A stretch of DNA of 44,156 bases from contig JASHPE010000306.1 in assembly GCA_030038235.1 (NCBI GenBank), positions 1 through 44,156 of the forward strand, given 5' to 3'. The DNA is from Terriglobia bacterium (GTDB lineage: Bacteria; Acidobacteriota; Terriglobia; UBA7540). The notes under the pieces are model-generated. The model saw only the letters and a program-made list of their open reading frames with translations, was not told the DNA's origin and did no database searches. How positions within the stretch are numbered: the first letter of the stretch is position 1; each line of letters starts with the position of its first letter. Both the position numbers and the translations under genes were made by a program. Below are positions 1 to 7,987 of the stretch, piece after piece.

Positions 1-2054
1 ACCGTATCAACGCTCGCCATGAATGTCGCGACCTCTTCCGAATTGAGGATGCCTACTTCGACCAGGGACTGGAGCATCTGAACCGCTATGAAGCCTGCGC
101 GTGCCAGACCCGCGAACGGCAGCGTGCCGTATCGTTTGCAGTCTTCCATCAGCCAGTAGACGCGGCTGATCTTGTCAATCTCCGCGTTCCAGATTGCCGG
201 CAGCCGCTCGGCCAGCAGGTCGATCTTGGCGCGATCGCGCCGCCACAGGGCGGTCTCACCATGCATGATGCGATTGGTCAGGCGCCGTAGGGCGCTCGAA
301 ACTTCCGCAAGGTCTGCTGGAGAAAATCCGCGCTCCGGGAGCCTGCACATCCGTTTCGGTAAATCGAAGGTATAGCACGAGAAGATGATCTCAAATTCCA
401 CCTTGTCATGAAGATGCGGCTCGGCGAGGAGGCGATCGATGTAATAATTCACAAGACGCCCCGCGAGATCGTCGGACACGTCGCGTGGTATGAAGGAGTT
501 GAAGTCGACACGCACGTCGATGTAGGGCAATCCGTGAAAGTTGACCAGGAGCGGAAAACTGCGAAGATTCTTGTACCCGTAATTGTCTCGCTGATAGGCC
601 CATATGCCGTCGGTGATGAGTTCGCGATAGAGTGACAACGACAGCGGCCAAGGCCGCAACCCGATCATTTCGGCAGGGTTCCAGTCCGGCATGACGCCGA
701 ATATCGCCCGGCTGCCGTGCAGGTAGGGATGCGGGCGGCTGAGCAATTCGACCTTGCGGGCGACATCGGCTAGCGCTGCGTCGACCTTCGCTTCGATTGC
801 CCGCTCTTGGCGGTCAACGGCGAGCGGGCGGACCTGCAGAAGGTACAACTGCCCGTCCTCTCCGACGGCGAACTCCACGTCGATGCCGTCACATGCCAGG
901 AGGGCTTCAAGTTCGCTGACGAGAGCGATAACCGGCGCGAGCGACGGTGGACAGGCATCGGGCCGCGATTTGAGACAATAAAAAATCTTGAGATTTTCGC
1001 CTGCGCCGGCGGTCACACGATCGGTTCGGCCGGAACCGTCGTCATAATTGACGATGAAATACGGGCCGCCATCCGGACTGCGCGAGAAGGCTACCCCAGC
1101 CATCGCCACGCGGTCAAGCATAGGTTGCACGAAGACCTGGTCGTCATCGCTTCCGTCATCGGCGAACGATTCGAGGACCTTGTCGATTGCCTCTGTCATG
1201 GCGGCGCTGCCCACGACACCCAGCACCGAATCATATTTCCCGGCTTGGCTTCTCCCGGCGCCGTCCTCGCCCCTTGCGCTGCTGCGCACGATGACGCGGC
1301 CTGAACCCCAGGGCGCAGCGCTGACGGCAGCCAGCACCCGAGCGGCATCCGAGCGCCATTCGCCAACCGAGAATCGAACCTGTGGGAGGACCCGCCCATG
1401 GCGCAGAAAAGGCGCCAGCGCCTCCAGAGATTCCGCCTTCGTCATGAAGGCGACGAGAGGCGCCGGCTGGGCCGCACACGAGCCATCACGTCGGGCGGAT
1501 GTCGCCAGGATGCGGTCGACCGCCGTGGCAGCGTCGAGCTCCCCGTGGTTGTCGAGAACCAAGTCCGGCTCCTCGGGCGCCTCTGCCGGCACGTCAAAGC
1601 CAACGACATGGCGCGCATCGCCGCGCTCAGCCCCCACGTAAATACCCTTGCTGTCCCGACGTCGCAACTCCTCGATCGGCACCCGAAGGTAGATCTCGCG
1701 ATAACCGGGGATGTTCTCGCGATTCCAACGCTGTACCTCGTGAAAAAGAGAGATGGTCGCGCAGACGACATCGGTACCCTGCGCAGCCAACAACTGGCAC
1801 AGGCGCGCATTGCGTATCGCCGATCGCCGCCGATCGCTTGCGCTGTGGCCAAGGTCCTCGGCGATCGCGCCGCGGAGCGCGTCGCCGTCGAGCAAGACGA
1901 CCGGACGACCGTCGGCACGCAGGCGCCGCCACAATTCTCGCCCCAGCGTGGTCTTGCCGGCGCCGGATAGGCCGGTAATCCAAAAGACGCGCCCCGGCGA
2001 AGCGGCACGTCCGGCTTCAGGCTGGCGTCCCCCATTGTTGGCGTTTGTCATCAT
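1..2054 (-). CDS. APS-kinase-like / PEP-synthase-like fusion kinase (partial, C-terminus cut by window edge)
   Basis: The frame is open from an ATG at 2054 to the left edge, giving 684 visible residues. Residues 22-175 form an adenylylsulfate-kinase-like domain with P-loop GLSGAGKTT (28-36), LDGDALR, and RDSKGIY. Residues from about 190 to 410 resemble the ATP-grasp part of PEP synthase/PPDK: VIVRSSARGED near 255, FSRSP near 330, and DGIDVEFAV...LYLLQVRPL near 386-408. The rest (WNPAEMIG, DKVEFEIIFSCY, EDCKRYGTLPFAGLARAGF) resembles the substrate domain of PEP-synthase-like enzymes in capsule clusters. The phosphohistidine domain expected at the C-terminus is outside the window. In Campylobacter, separate proteins of these two types (Cj1415 CDP-phosphoramidate kinase, Cj1418 glutamine kinase) make the O-methyl phosphoramidate capsule modification. 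That role is inferred here. Sulfate activation (plain APS kinase) is the alternative. Confidence 0.8.
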   Translation of the reverse strand, partial: MMTNANNGGRQPEAGRAASPGRVFWITGLSGAGKTTLGRELWRRLRADGRPVVLLDGDALRGAIAEDLGHSASDRRRSAIRNARLCQLLAAQGTDVVCATISLFHEVQRWNRENIPGYREIYLRVPIEELRRRDSKGIYVGAERGDARHVVGFDVPAEAPEEPDLVLDNHGELDAATAVDRILATSARRDGSCAAQPAPLVAFMTKAESLEALAPFLRHGRVLPQVRFSVGEWRSDAARVLAAVSAAPWGSGRVIVRSSARGEDGAGRSQAGKYDSVLGVVGSAAMTEAIDKVLESFADDGSDDDQVFVQPMLDRVAMAGVAFSRSPDGGPYFIVNYDDGSGRTDRVTAGAGENLKIFYCLKSRPDACPPSLAPVIALVSELEALLACDGIDVEFAVGEDGQLYLLQVRPLAVDRQERAIEAKVDAALADVARKVELLSRPHPYLHGSRAIFGVMPDWNPAEMIGLRPWPLSLSLYRELITDGIWAYQRDNYGYKNLRSFPLLVNFHGLPYIDVRVDFNSFIPRDVSDDLAGRLVNYYIDRLLAEPHLHDKVEFEIIFSCYTFDLPKRMCRLPERGFSPADLAEVSSALRRLTNRIMHGETALWRRDRAKIDLLAERLPAIWNAEIDKISRVYWLMEDCKRYGTLPFAGLARAGFIAVQMLQSLVEVGILNSEEVATFMASVDT

Positions 2055-2119
2055 GTTGAGTCGTATGGTCCCTGGAGCGGCCGGGTTCAGCCTCAGCAAC
2101 ACTACCGTAACAACTTCGC

Positions 2120-2148
2120 AATATACATGAAATGGTTTTGACAGTAAA
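2120..2148 (-). promoter_or_regulatory. Candidate sigma70-type promoter of the fusion kinase
   Basis: On the minus strand a TTTACT box (2148-2143) is followed after 17 nt by TATATT (2125-2120), about 65 nt before the ATG at 2054. The -10 box matches consensus at 5 of 6 positions and the -35 box at 4 of 6. The local AT content is higher than in the surrounding sequence. This is a visual match only. Confidence 0.35.
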
Positions 2149-2440
2149 TGGCCCGGCTACCGCACATGTCGGTGCGCAATTCGGCTGGGCTGCCAAGGCC
2201 TTGCCGGGTGACGGCCGCCCGACGCAGCCAGGTTGAGAGAGGAAACCGTGGCGAGGAAATCCGCCGTAGCCTTGCTTACACCCGGGCGCTGACCGTGGAG
2301 TCGGTGCGGGTGACCGGAAGATACAGCGTATCGCGTTCGATGGCTTCGCGACGCGGCGTCGTGGCTGCGCAAGCGGCCTGAGGTATTAACCAACAGCCTT
2401 GAGCTCTCAGCCGTCGTGCAGCCGAAAGGCAAACGCTGCC
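2149..2440. other. Intergenic stretch without recognisable gene
   Basis: This forms the rest of the 386-base gap between the fusion kinase and the oxidoreductase stop. Short frames are open on both strands, but none has a ribosome binding site or a protein family I recognise. No clear hairpin terminator was seen. Confidence 0.5.
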
Positions 2441-3778
2441 TTACGCGGCCAACACCCACGGCGCGCGATAGTGCCGCGCGAGGTACTGCCCGGCATCGCT
2501 GTTTCCCGCCCTGATCTGCTGCTTCGCGACGTCCCACACCACGCGCTCCTGGCTGCGATAGGCCACGTTGCCGAGCAGGCAGACGCTGGTGGATCGATGG
2601 CCGATCTCGATATCGCTGATGGGACGCTCGCGGCTCTTCACGCAATCAAGAAAGTTGCGGATGTGATCGTAGTGATCGTTGTTGCAGGCGTCCATCTTCA
2701 TGGCGGGCGCGCGATTGTCGGGGTGCTTGGCGCCGGGCACGCCGGGCCGCGTCTCGGGAAACACCTCGAAACCGCCGCGATCCACGAACATGGTCGCATC
2801 GGTGCCGTGGAATTCGATCCCGTAGCCGTGGTTGTACATGGAGTTACCGTTGTCCCAGCGATTCTCGTAGACGGCAACGAAGTGCGGATATTGATAGGTC
2901 ACCTGCAGCGTGTCCGGCGTCTCGGCGTTATCCTGGATGAAGAATTTGCCGCCGGAAGCGGCGATCGCATCAGGACCGTCGGCCTGCATCGCCCACTGCA
3001 CGATGTCCATCAGATGGACGCCCCAGTCGGTCATGAATCCGCCGGCGTAATCCCAGAAATAGCGGAAGGTGGACCAGCGATCGCCCACGCCGAAGCGATT
3101 GGCGTTGAACGGACGCTTGGGCGCGGGCCCGAGCCACGCGTCCCAATCGAGTCCGGCGGGCGGATCGGAGTCCGGCGGATTGCCGATGCCCTTCGGATAA
3201 TCGTTCGAGACGTTCCAGGTGCGCACGAAGCTCACCTTGCCGAGATAGCCCTGCTGCACCAGCTTCACCGCCTCCTGAAAGTGTGTGGCCGACCGCTGCT
3301 GCGTGCCCACTTGCACCACGCGTTGGTACTTGCGCGCCGCGTCCACCATCACTTTGCCCTCTTCGATGGCGCAGCAGATGGGCTTTTCCACGTAGACGTC
3401 CTTGCCGGCCTTACACGCTTCCACCGTGGGCAGCGCGTGCCAGTGGTCGGGCGCGCCCACGATCACCACGTCGATGTCTTTGCGATCGAGCAGCTGGCGG
3501 AAATCCTTGTAGCCTTGCGCCTGGGCGCCCGCGACGTTCAAGGCCTTCTGGAGATTCGGCTCGTAGACGTCGCAGACGGCCACTATCTCGACGTCCGCCT
3601 GCAGCGCGAAGTCCTTCATGTCGCCGGTGCCCTGCTGTCCGGCGCCGATCAGGCCAACGCGTACGCGATCGTTCGCGCCCAGCACTCGCGCCGACGCGCC
3701 CGTGAGCGCCATGCCTGCCGTCACCGCGCCGATGCCCGCGCGCTTCATAAAGTCCCGCCGATCGAGTCTGCCGTCCAT
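2441..3778 (-). CDS. Gfo/Idh/MocA family oxidoreductase, Tat-exported
   Basis: A 445-residue NAD(P)-dependent oxidoreductase of the Gfo/Idh/MocA superfamily, whose members act on sugars, inositols or other polyols. The N-terminus carries a twin-arginine signal (DRRDFMKRAG, residues 6-15, then an alanine-rich stretch), so the enzyme should be exported folded with its cofactor. The Rossmann glycine motif GLIGAGQQG is at 42-50, DHWHALPTVEACKAGKDVYV near 111-130, and the family EKP motif at 131-133. The start at 3778 is chosen because GGAGGG lies 7 nt upstream; the frame is also open further upstream, but without a ribosome site. The substrate cannot be told from sequence. It sits after the ADOP permease gene on the same strand, with a 148-nt gap, so co-transcription is uncertain. 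Confidence 0.9.
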   Translation of the reverse strand: MDGRLDRRDFMKRAGIGAVTAGMALTGASARVLGANDRVRVGLIGAGQQGTGDMKDFALQADVEIVAVCDVYEPNLQKALNVAGAQAQGYKDFRQLLDRKDIDVVIVGAPDHWHALPTVEACKAGKDVYVEKPICCAIEEGKVMVDAARKYQRVVQVGTQQRSATHFQEAVKLVQQGYLGKVSFVRTWNVSNDYPKGIGNPPDSDPPAGLDWDAWLGPAPKRPFNANRFGVGDRWSTFRYFWDYAGGFMTDWGVHLMDIVQWAMQADGPDAIAASGGKFFIQDNAETPDTLQVTYQYPHFVAVYENRWDNGNSMYNHGYGIEFHGTDATMFVDRGGFEVFPETRPGVPGAKHPDNRAPAMKMDACNNDHYDHIRNFLDCVKSRERPISDIEIGHRSTSVCLLGNVAYRSQERVVWDVAKQQIRAGNSDAGQYLARHYRAPWVLAA

Positions 3779-3834
3779 GGGGTAGCCCTCCGAATCGAGT
3801 TTGGTTTTACGGTGCAGTATATCGAAAGGCAGCG

Positions 3835-3883
3835 GATAGTGGTTAGTGGCTAGAGAAAAAAGAGACAAGAGACGAGAGAGAAG
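3835..3883. repeat. Degenerate heptamer array (7 units)
   Basis: Seven consecutive 7-nt units: gatagtg, gttagtg, gctagag, aaaaaag, agacaag, agacgag, agagaag. The unit drifts in sequence but keeps its period. It lies between the ADOP stop and the oxidoreductase start. Similar arrays with other unit sequences occur elsewhere in the window. Confidence 0.6.
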
Positions 3884-3926
3884 GGGCGCGCTTTCAGCCC
3901 CGCCGCATCGAACTGCCCGCGACCCC

Positions 3927-6518
3927 TCACTGCGTTCGCAGCGCTTCCATCGGCTCCACGCCCGCGGCCCGCCGAGCCGGCAACGCCGCCGCCAGCAGGG
4001 CCGTCGCGCCCAGCACAACCATGGTCATGCCGATCACCAGCGGGTTATACGCCGTGACCCCATAAAGTTGTGACGCCATCAGGTGCCCGGCCACCAGCGC
4101 CGCCGGAATCCCGATCAGGAGTCCCGCACCCACCTGAGCAAAGGCGCCGCGCAGCACCATCCCCTGCACGTCCAGCCGGTCCGCCCCCAGCGCCATCCGG
4201 ATTCCGATCTCGCTCGTCCGCTGCGCTACCGCGTAGGCCATCACGCCGTACAGCCCAATCGCCGCCAGCACCAGGGCCAGCGCCGCGAACAGCGACGTCA
4301 ACTGCACGATCATGTTCTGCTGGCTGAACGCGAGTTGCACCTGCTGCGCGAAACTCTGGAAGCGCACGACCATCAGGTTTGGATTGAGCTCCGCCAGACG
4401 GGCCCGGATCTGGGCCTCCAGTTGCGGCACTCTCCCGTCGGTCTCAATCTCCACCGAGGCCATGTAGTGGCTATTCGTCAAAAACCGCGCGTAATCCGCC
4501 GCATCCGGCGTGGTTGGCGGCGGCGCCACCCATTGCCCCGAGGGCAGGAAATACATGGGATGCGCGGCTTCCTGCAGATCGCCCGGCGGCCAATACTGCG
4601 CGTCCTCGACCACCCCCACAATCGTGTAGTCCGCCGGATGCGCCGCGTCCAAGTCCCCAAAATGCGCGCCGATCGGATTCTCCCCGCGCAGGTACCGATT
4701 GACGAACGCCTCATCTACAATCGCCACCGCCTGCGCCGTCCGGTCATCGCTCTCCGCGAACGCGCGCCCTTCGAGCACCTTGGTCCCGATCGTCGCAAAG
4801 TAGCTCGGACTCACCCGCAGCCATGACGCCAGATTCACAGCCGATCCTGGCGGCGCGGGGGGCTGCCCTTCGACATAGACATCCTCGCTGTAGTTGTTCC
4901 CGTCCATGGGACTCCACGCGGACCACGCCACGCTTTCGACCCCCGGAATTGCCGAGAGCGAGTTATCCAGCTTGCGGTAAAAGTCATCCAGTTGTTCGGG
5001 TTCGAGGCCCGCTGTCGCCGCATTGAACCGCACGATCGTGCGGTTCTTCGGATCGAAACCGAAATGCTGGTGTTCGAGTTTCTGCAGGCTCAGGATCAGC
5101 AGTCCAGCCGCGCACAGCAGCACCACCGAGATACCAGCCTGAGCCACCACCAGCACCCTCTGCGCCAGGGTCTCGTGCCGTCCCGTCGACCGGTTCACGC
5201 CGCGCAGAGCCTCAATCGGATCGGCATGTGCCGCCAGCCACGCCGGCGCCACACCGAACAGCAGCCCCGTCAGCAGCGACACCCCAAACGCAAAGCCCAG
5301 CACCGCGAGCGACGCGCCCGGACTGATGCTCACCGGATCGCTCTGGAACGCCAGATGCAAAATCAGCTTGGCGCCGCCCCACGCCACCTCCAGCCCAGCC
5401 ACGCCGCCCATTGCCGCCAGCAGCAAGCATTCCACCAGCGCGTCCCGCACCAGCCGTGACCGCGGCGCTCCCAGCGCAGCCCGCACCGCAATCTGCATCC
5501 GTCGCGTCGTCGACCGCGCGAGCATCAGGTTCGCCAGATTCGCGCACGCAATCAGCAGCACGAAGCTCGACACCCACATCAGCAGGTGCAGATCGCCCTT
5601 GTACTGCTCCTGCATCCGCTGCACCCCCCCTCCACCCGGCGTCAGCCGCAGATACTGCCGTGGAATCAGCGGCTGGTCCGCCGCCGGCAGCTTGCTCAAC
5701 GGGCTCCGGAGATACGCCTGCAATTCCACCTGCATCTCGGCCTGCACCGACGCGACACCCGCACCGGGCGTGAGCCGCCCGATCAGGTTCAGCCACTGCT
5801 GGTCGCCTTGCTCGATCAGATCGGCGTCTCGCGGCCAGATCGACGTCACCAGATGCAGCGGCAGCCAGAACGAAGGCGGCGTCGGGCTCAGCCGCTCGCT
5901 GTAGAAACCCCGCGGCGCAACTCCCACCACGGTGACCGACTGTCCGTTGATCTGCCAGCTCGACCCCACCACCGAGGGATCCCGCCCCATCTGCTTCTCC
6001 CAGGTCTGGAAGCTCACCACCGCCACCGCAGCCGCACCGGTCACGTCGTCGCCCGGCTCGAGCAGCCGCCCCGCGTAAGCGCGCAGGCCCAGCACATCGA
6101 ACGAATTGCCCGAAACGAATTCCCCATAAAACGGCTGCACCGGATCATCGCTGCCCGCGCGCCGCACCGCCATTTCCCGATCCGTGGCCGCAAAAGCCGC
6201 CAGGCTCTCGAGGCCGGGCGTGTGGTCGCGAAATTCGGTGTACTGCGGGTAGGCAAATAGCGACCAGTCGTAGAGACTAGCCGTGTAGTCCGGCAAGCCG
6301 CCGTTGAAGCAGCACTGTTCATTGTCTCCTACCCGCCACAGCCCCGCCGGATCGCTCACCGGCAGCGACTTCAGCAGCACCGCGTGCACCAGCGTGAAGA
6401 TCGCCGTCGTGGCGCCAATCCCCAGCGCCAAAGTGAGCACGGCCGTCACCGTAAATCCCGGCGCCTTGCGCAACTGCCGGAAAGCACTCTTCAGATCGCC
6501 CATCACCAGATCACCCAT
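3927..6518 (-). CDS. ADOP-type ABC transporter permease (MacB/FtsX-like, duplicated)
   Basis: An 863-residue inner-membrane protein with two MacB-periplasmic-core plus FtsX units in tandem, the architecture of acidobacterial duplicated orphan permeases. The first unit begins LKSAFRQLRKAPGFT and has its first membrane segment at about 20-42 (TLALGIGATTAIFTLVHAVL). A large extracytoplasmic domain follows, then FtsX helices from about 315 (MWVSSFVLLIACANLANLML). The second periplasmic domain covers roughly 490-730 and the last FtsX helices include LFAALALVLAAIGLYGVMAY and TSEIGIRMALGA. No ATPase gene is adjacent. Family members are inferred to take part in efflux or envelope transport; the cargo is unknown. 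The start is ambiguous because a 15-nt tandem duplication repeats the start region (GTG 6521, ATG 6518, ATG 6503). Confidence 0.9.
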   Translation of the reverse strand: MGDLVMGDLKSAFRQLRKAPGFTVTAVLTLALGIGATTAIFTLVHAVLLKSLPVSDPAGLWRVGDNEQCCFNGGLPDYTASLYDWSLFAYPQYTEFRDHTPGLESLAAFAATDREMAVRRAGSDDPVQPFYGEFVSGNSFDVLGLRAYAGRLLEPGDDVTGAAAVAVVSFQTWEKQMGRDPSVVGSSWQINGQSVTVVGVAPRGFYSERLSPTPPSFWLPLHLVTSIWPRDADLIEQGDQQWLNLIGRLTPGAGVASVQAEMQVELQAYLRSPLSKLPAADQPLIPRQYLRLTPGGGGVQRMQEQYKGDLHLLMWVSSFVLLIACANLANLMLARSTTRRMQIAVRAALGAPRSRLVRDALVECLLLAAMGGVAGLEVAWGGAKLILHLAFQSDPVSISPGASLAVLGFAFGVSLLTGLLFGVAPAWLAAHADPIEALRGVNRSTGRHETLAQRVLVVAQAGISVVLLCAAGLLILSLQKLEHQHFGFDPKNRTIVRFNAATAGLEPEQLDDFYRKLDNSLSAIPGVESVAWSAWSPMDGNNYSEDVYVEGQPPAPPGSAVNLASWLRVSPSYFATIGTKVLEGRAFAESDDRTAQAVAIVDEAFVNRYLRGENPIGAHFGDLDAAHPADYTIVGVVEDAQYWPPGDLQEAAHPMYFLPSGQWVAPPPTTPDAADYARFLTNSHYMASVEIETDGRVPQLEAQIRARLAELNPNLMVVRFQSFAQQVQLAFSQQNMIVQLTSLFAALALVLAAIGLYGVMAYAVAQRTSEIGIRMALGADRLDVQGMVLRGAFAQVGAGLLIGIPAALVAGHLMASQLYGVTAYNPLVIGMTMVVLGATALLAAALPARRAAGVEPMEALRTQ

Positions 6519-6690
6519 CACCTAGCTCGCTTCTCTCCCCTTCCGATGCGGGCGATTCGGACCGCTACACCCTGCGGCCGCCACATCGACGCACATCGTC
6601 ACACCCACTAGGCCTGATGCCTGCACCCGGCTTTCCATAGTCATCCAATTCTCGAAACAAAGCGCTCGCCGCTGTCTTGTGCGGGGCCCC

Positions 6691-6728
6691 CTGTCCGCTA
6701 TGGGGCGTATCTGTCCGCTACGGGACAC
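6691..6728. promoter_or_regulatory. Tandem operator-like element upstream of the ADOP permease
   Basis: The decamer CTGTCCGCTA occurs at 6691-6700 and again at 6711-6720, exactly 20 nt apart, about two helical turns. The second copy extends into a dyad (TGTCC, 6-nt centre, GGACA; 6712-6727). It lies about 175-210 nt upstream of the ADOP start, where an activator or repressor could bind. The binding protein is unknown. The remainder of the 6522-6867 gap shows no gene. Confidence 0.5.
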
Positions 6729-6867
6729 CCGAGGCTTGGCACGGAGCAGCCGGAGGGAGGACTGGCTGTTCAACGGCAAATGGCAGATTACTGCTTGGCG
6801 AGCCGCCAGGCGTTAAAACCTGAATGTTGCCCTTGGCGGTGCTTGACCGGGTTCAGGCGGTCAATTG

Positions 6868-7659
6868 TCACCCGCGGACCGCCGTCCGCTTCCGCCGCCA
6901 GAAGCCAAGACCAAGCGATCCCAGCGCCAGCAGGCCGAGGGTGCCGGGTTCGGGCGTCGTGTAGCCCTCGCCGGCGGTGATGGGCGCCCCTGGGATGTTG
7001 TTGTAGGCGTAGCCTGTCAAGACCTCCCGGTAGTACGCGCTGGATGGCGAGCTTACTTCTGTGATGTTGAGGCTTGCCCACCCGTAATAATTAACGTCAT
7101 CGGCAGCCGTGAACACAAAGCCCAGGTAACCGGAGCCGTTCAGCGTCCACTCACCGGCTCGGGCAGTAGCGGAAAGAGGATGCCGTTCGATCCGAGTGCT
7201 GGTCTGCCAATGAGTCCCATTCCAGGTTCGGTTGAACGCCCGATAGCCAAACTGTCCGGCTACCGACCCCATGAGGCCGCCGCCGGCGTTGAACGCCCCT
7301 TTCTGGTACGAACCTATGAACGCACCAAAGGGCAGTTTGGCGGCCGATCCCCCGGCGCCCACCATCAGACCGGCGAGAGCGTCCATGCCCGCTTTTCCGC
7401 GGAAGGACTGTCGCCAATACGGGCCGCTTGTCCACGCGCGGGCAGAGTTCGTGAACTCCAAAGCCGCAACGCCATCGATGGTAACCGCCAGAGAGCCGTT
7501 AACCGGAACTTGCGAACTCGCCGAGGTATATATGATGTCCGCCTTTGCAGCCGGCGTGCCGCATGCTAATCCAATTCCAGCCGCACCCGCTGCCGCCGCG
7601 TAACCCAGCCAGCGCTTGTTAAAGCGCTCGCTGAACTCGATCGCTGTGCGTGATTTCAT
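6868..7659 (-). CDS. PEP-CTERM sorting domain protein, exported
   Basis: A 263-residue exported protein. The N-terminus has basic residues followed by a hydrophobic stretch (LGYAAAAGAAGIGLACG) and a likely cleavage near PAAKA-D. The C-terminus is a textbook PEP-CTERM signal: TPEPGTLGLLALGSLGLGFW followed by RRKR. Such proteins are processed by an exosortase and are linked to exopolysaccharide or biofilm surfaces; no exosortase gene is in the window. The middle section is rich in Gly, Ala and aromatic residues and resembles bacterial proteins of unknown function annotated only by their sorting signal. GGGGAGG just before the ATG gives a close-set ribosome site. Confidence 0.85.
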   Translation of the reverse strand: MKSRTAIEFSERFNKRWLGYAAAAGAAGIGLACGTPAAKADIIYTSASSQVPVNGSLAVTIDGVAALEFTNSARAWTSGPYWRQSFRGKAGMDALAGLMVGAGGSAAKLPFGAFIGSYQKGAFNAGGGLMGSVAGQFGYRAFNRTWNGTHWQTSTRIERHPLSATARAGEWTLNGSGYLGFVFTAADDVNYYGWASLNITEVSSPSSAYYREVLTGYAYNNIPGAPITAGEGYTTPEPGTLGLLALGSLGLGFWRRKRTAVRG

Positions 7660-7703
7660 ACTCCTCCCCGAGACTCAAAGCTGCCGCAGCGGTGTCCGCC
7701 AAC

Positions 7704-7965
7704 TCAATCGATGCCTACCGCCTCGTCTTCGGATTCATGTTCGGCCTTGAGGGACCATATCGACGCCTGCGGCCTGGCACCAAGAGTCTGTGTGAAACCT
7801 GCCACGACGACAAGCCGGCCGCGGTTTGAGACGCCGATCGTGAGGAATCGAGCTTCACGATCGTAGTGATCGACGTCCGGGGACGTGATTGACAGCGTAT
7901 CGCCGAGCTGCGTCGTAGCTTCCGCGAAACTGACGCCGTGCTTCTTTAGCTTTGCGGTGGCCTTC
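7704..7965 (-). pseudogene. BrnT-like (DUF497) toxin remnant
   Basis: The frame reads KATAKLKKHGVSFAEATTQL, then DREARFLTIGVSNRGRLVVVAGF, which follows the BrnT RNase toxin pattern (K-A-x-x-N-L-x-K-H-G-V-S-F ... R-F-x-x-I-G-x-S-x-x-G-R-L-L-V-V). The usual beginning with its FEWD-like motif is absent. Upstream the frame runs into the 3' end of the DUF3179 gene and offers only a TTG start at 8033. The C-terminal motif is degenerate, and no BrnA antitoxin gene follows. It is best read as a 5'-truncated relic, although a short expressed variant cannot be excluded. Confidence 0.5.
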
Positions 7966-7987
7966 CTGAACGCCGGCGCCCGGGCTG

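Noticed and set aside
1-2054. Left-edge gene as a simple sulfate-activating APS kinase
   Set aside because: The fused PEP-synthase-like domain and the unusual motif in the kinase domain fit the phosphoramidate-type enzymes better, though this remains open until the missing flank is read.
2399-3853. A 484-codon plus-strand frame opposite the Gfo/Idh/MocA gene
   Set aside because: This is again a shadow of a G+C-rich gene, without ribosome site or recognisable domain.
6733-6760. A sigma-54 promoter at TTGGCACGGAGC upstream of the ADOP gene
   Set aside because: The -24 part fits, but the -12 GC is out of register and it points away from the ADOP gene.
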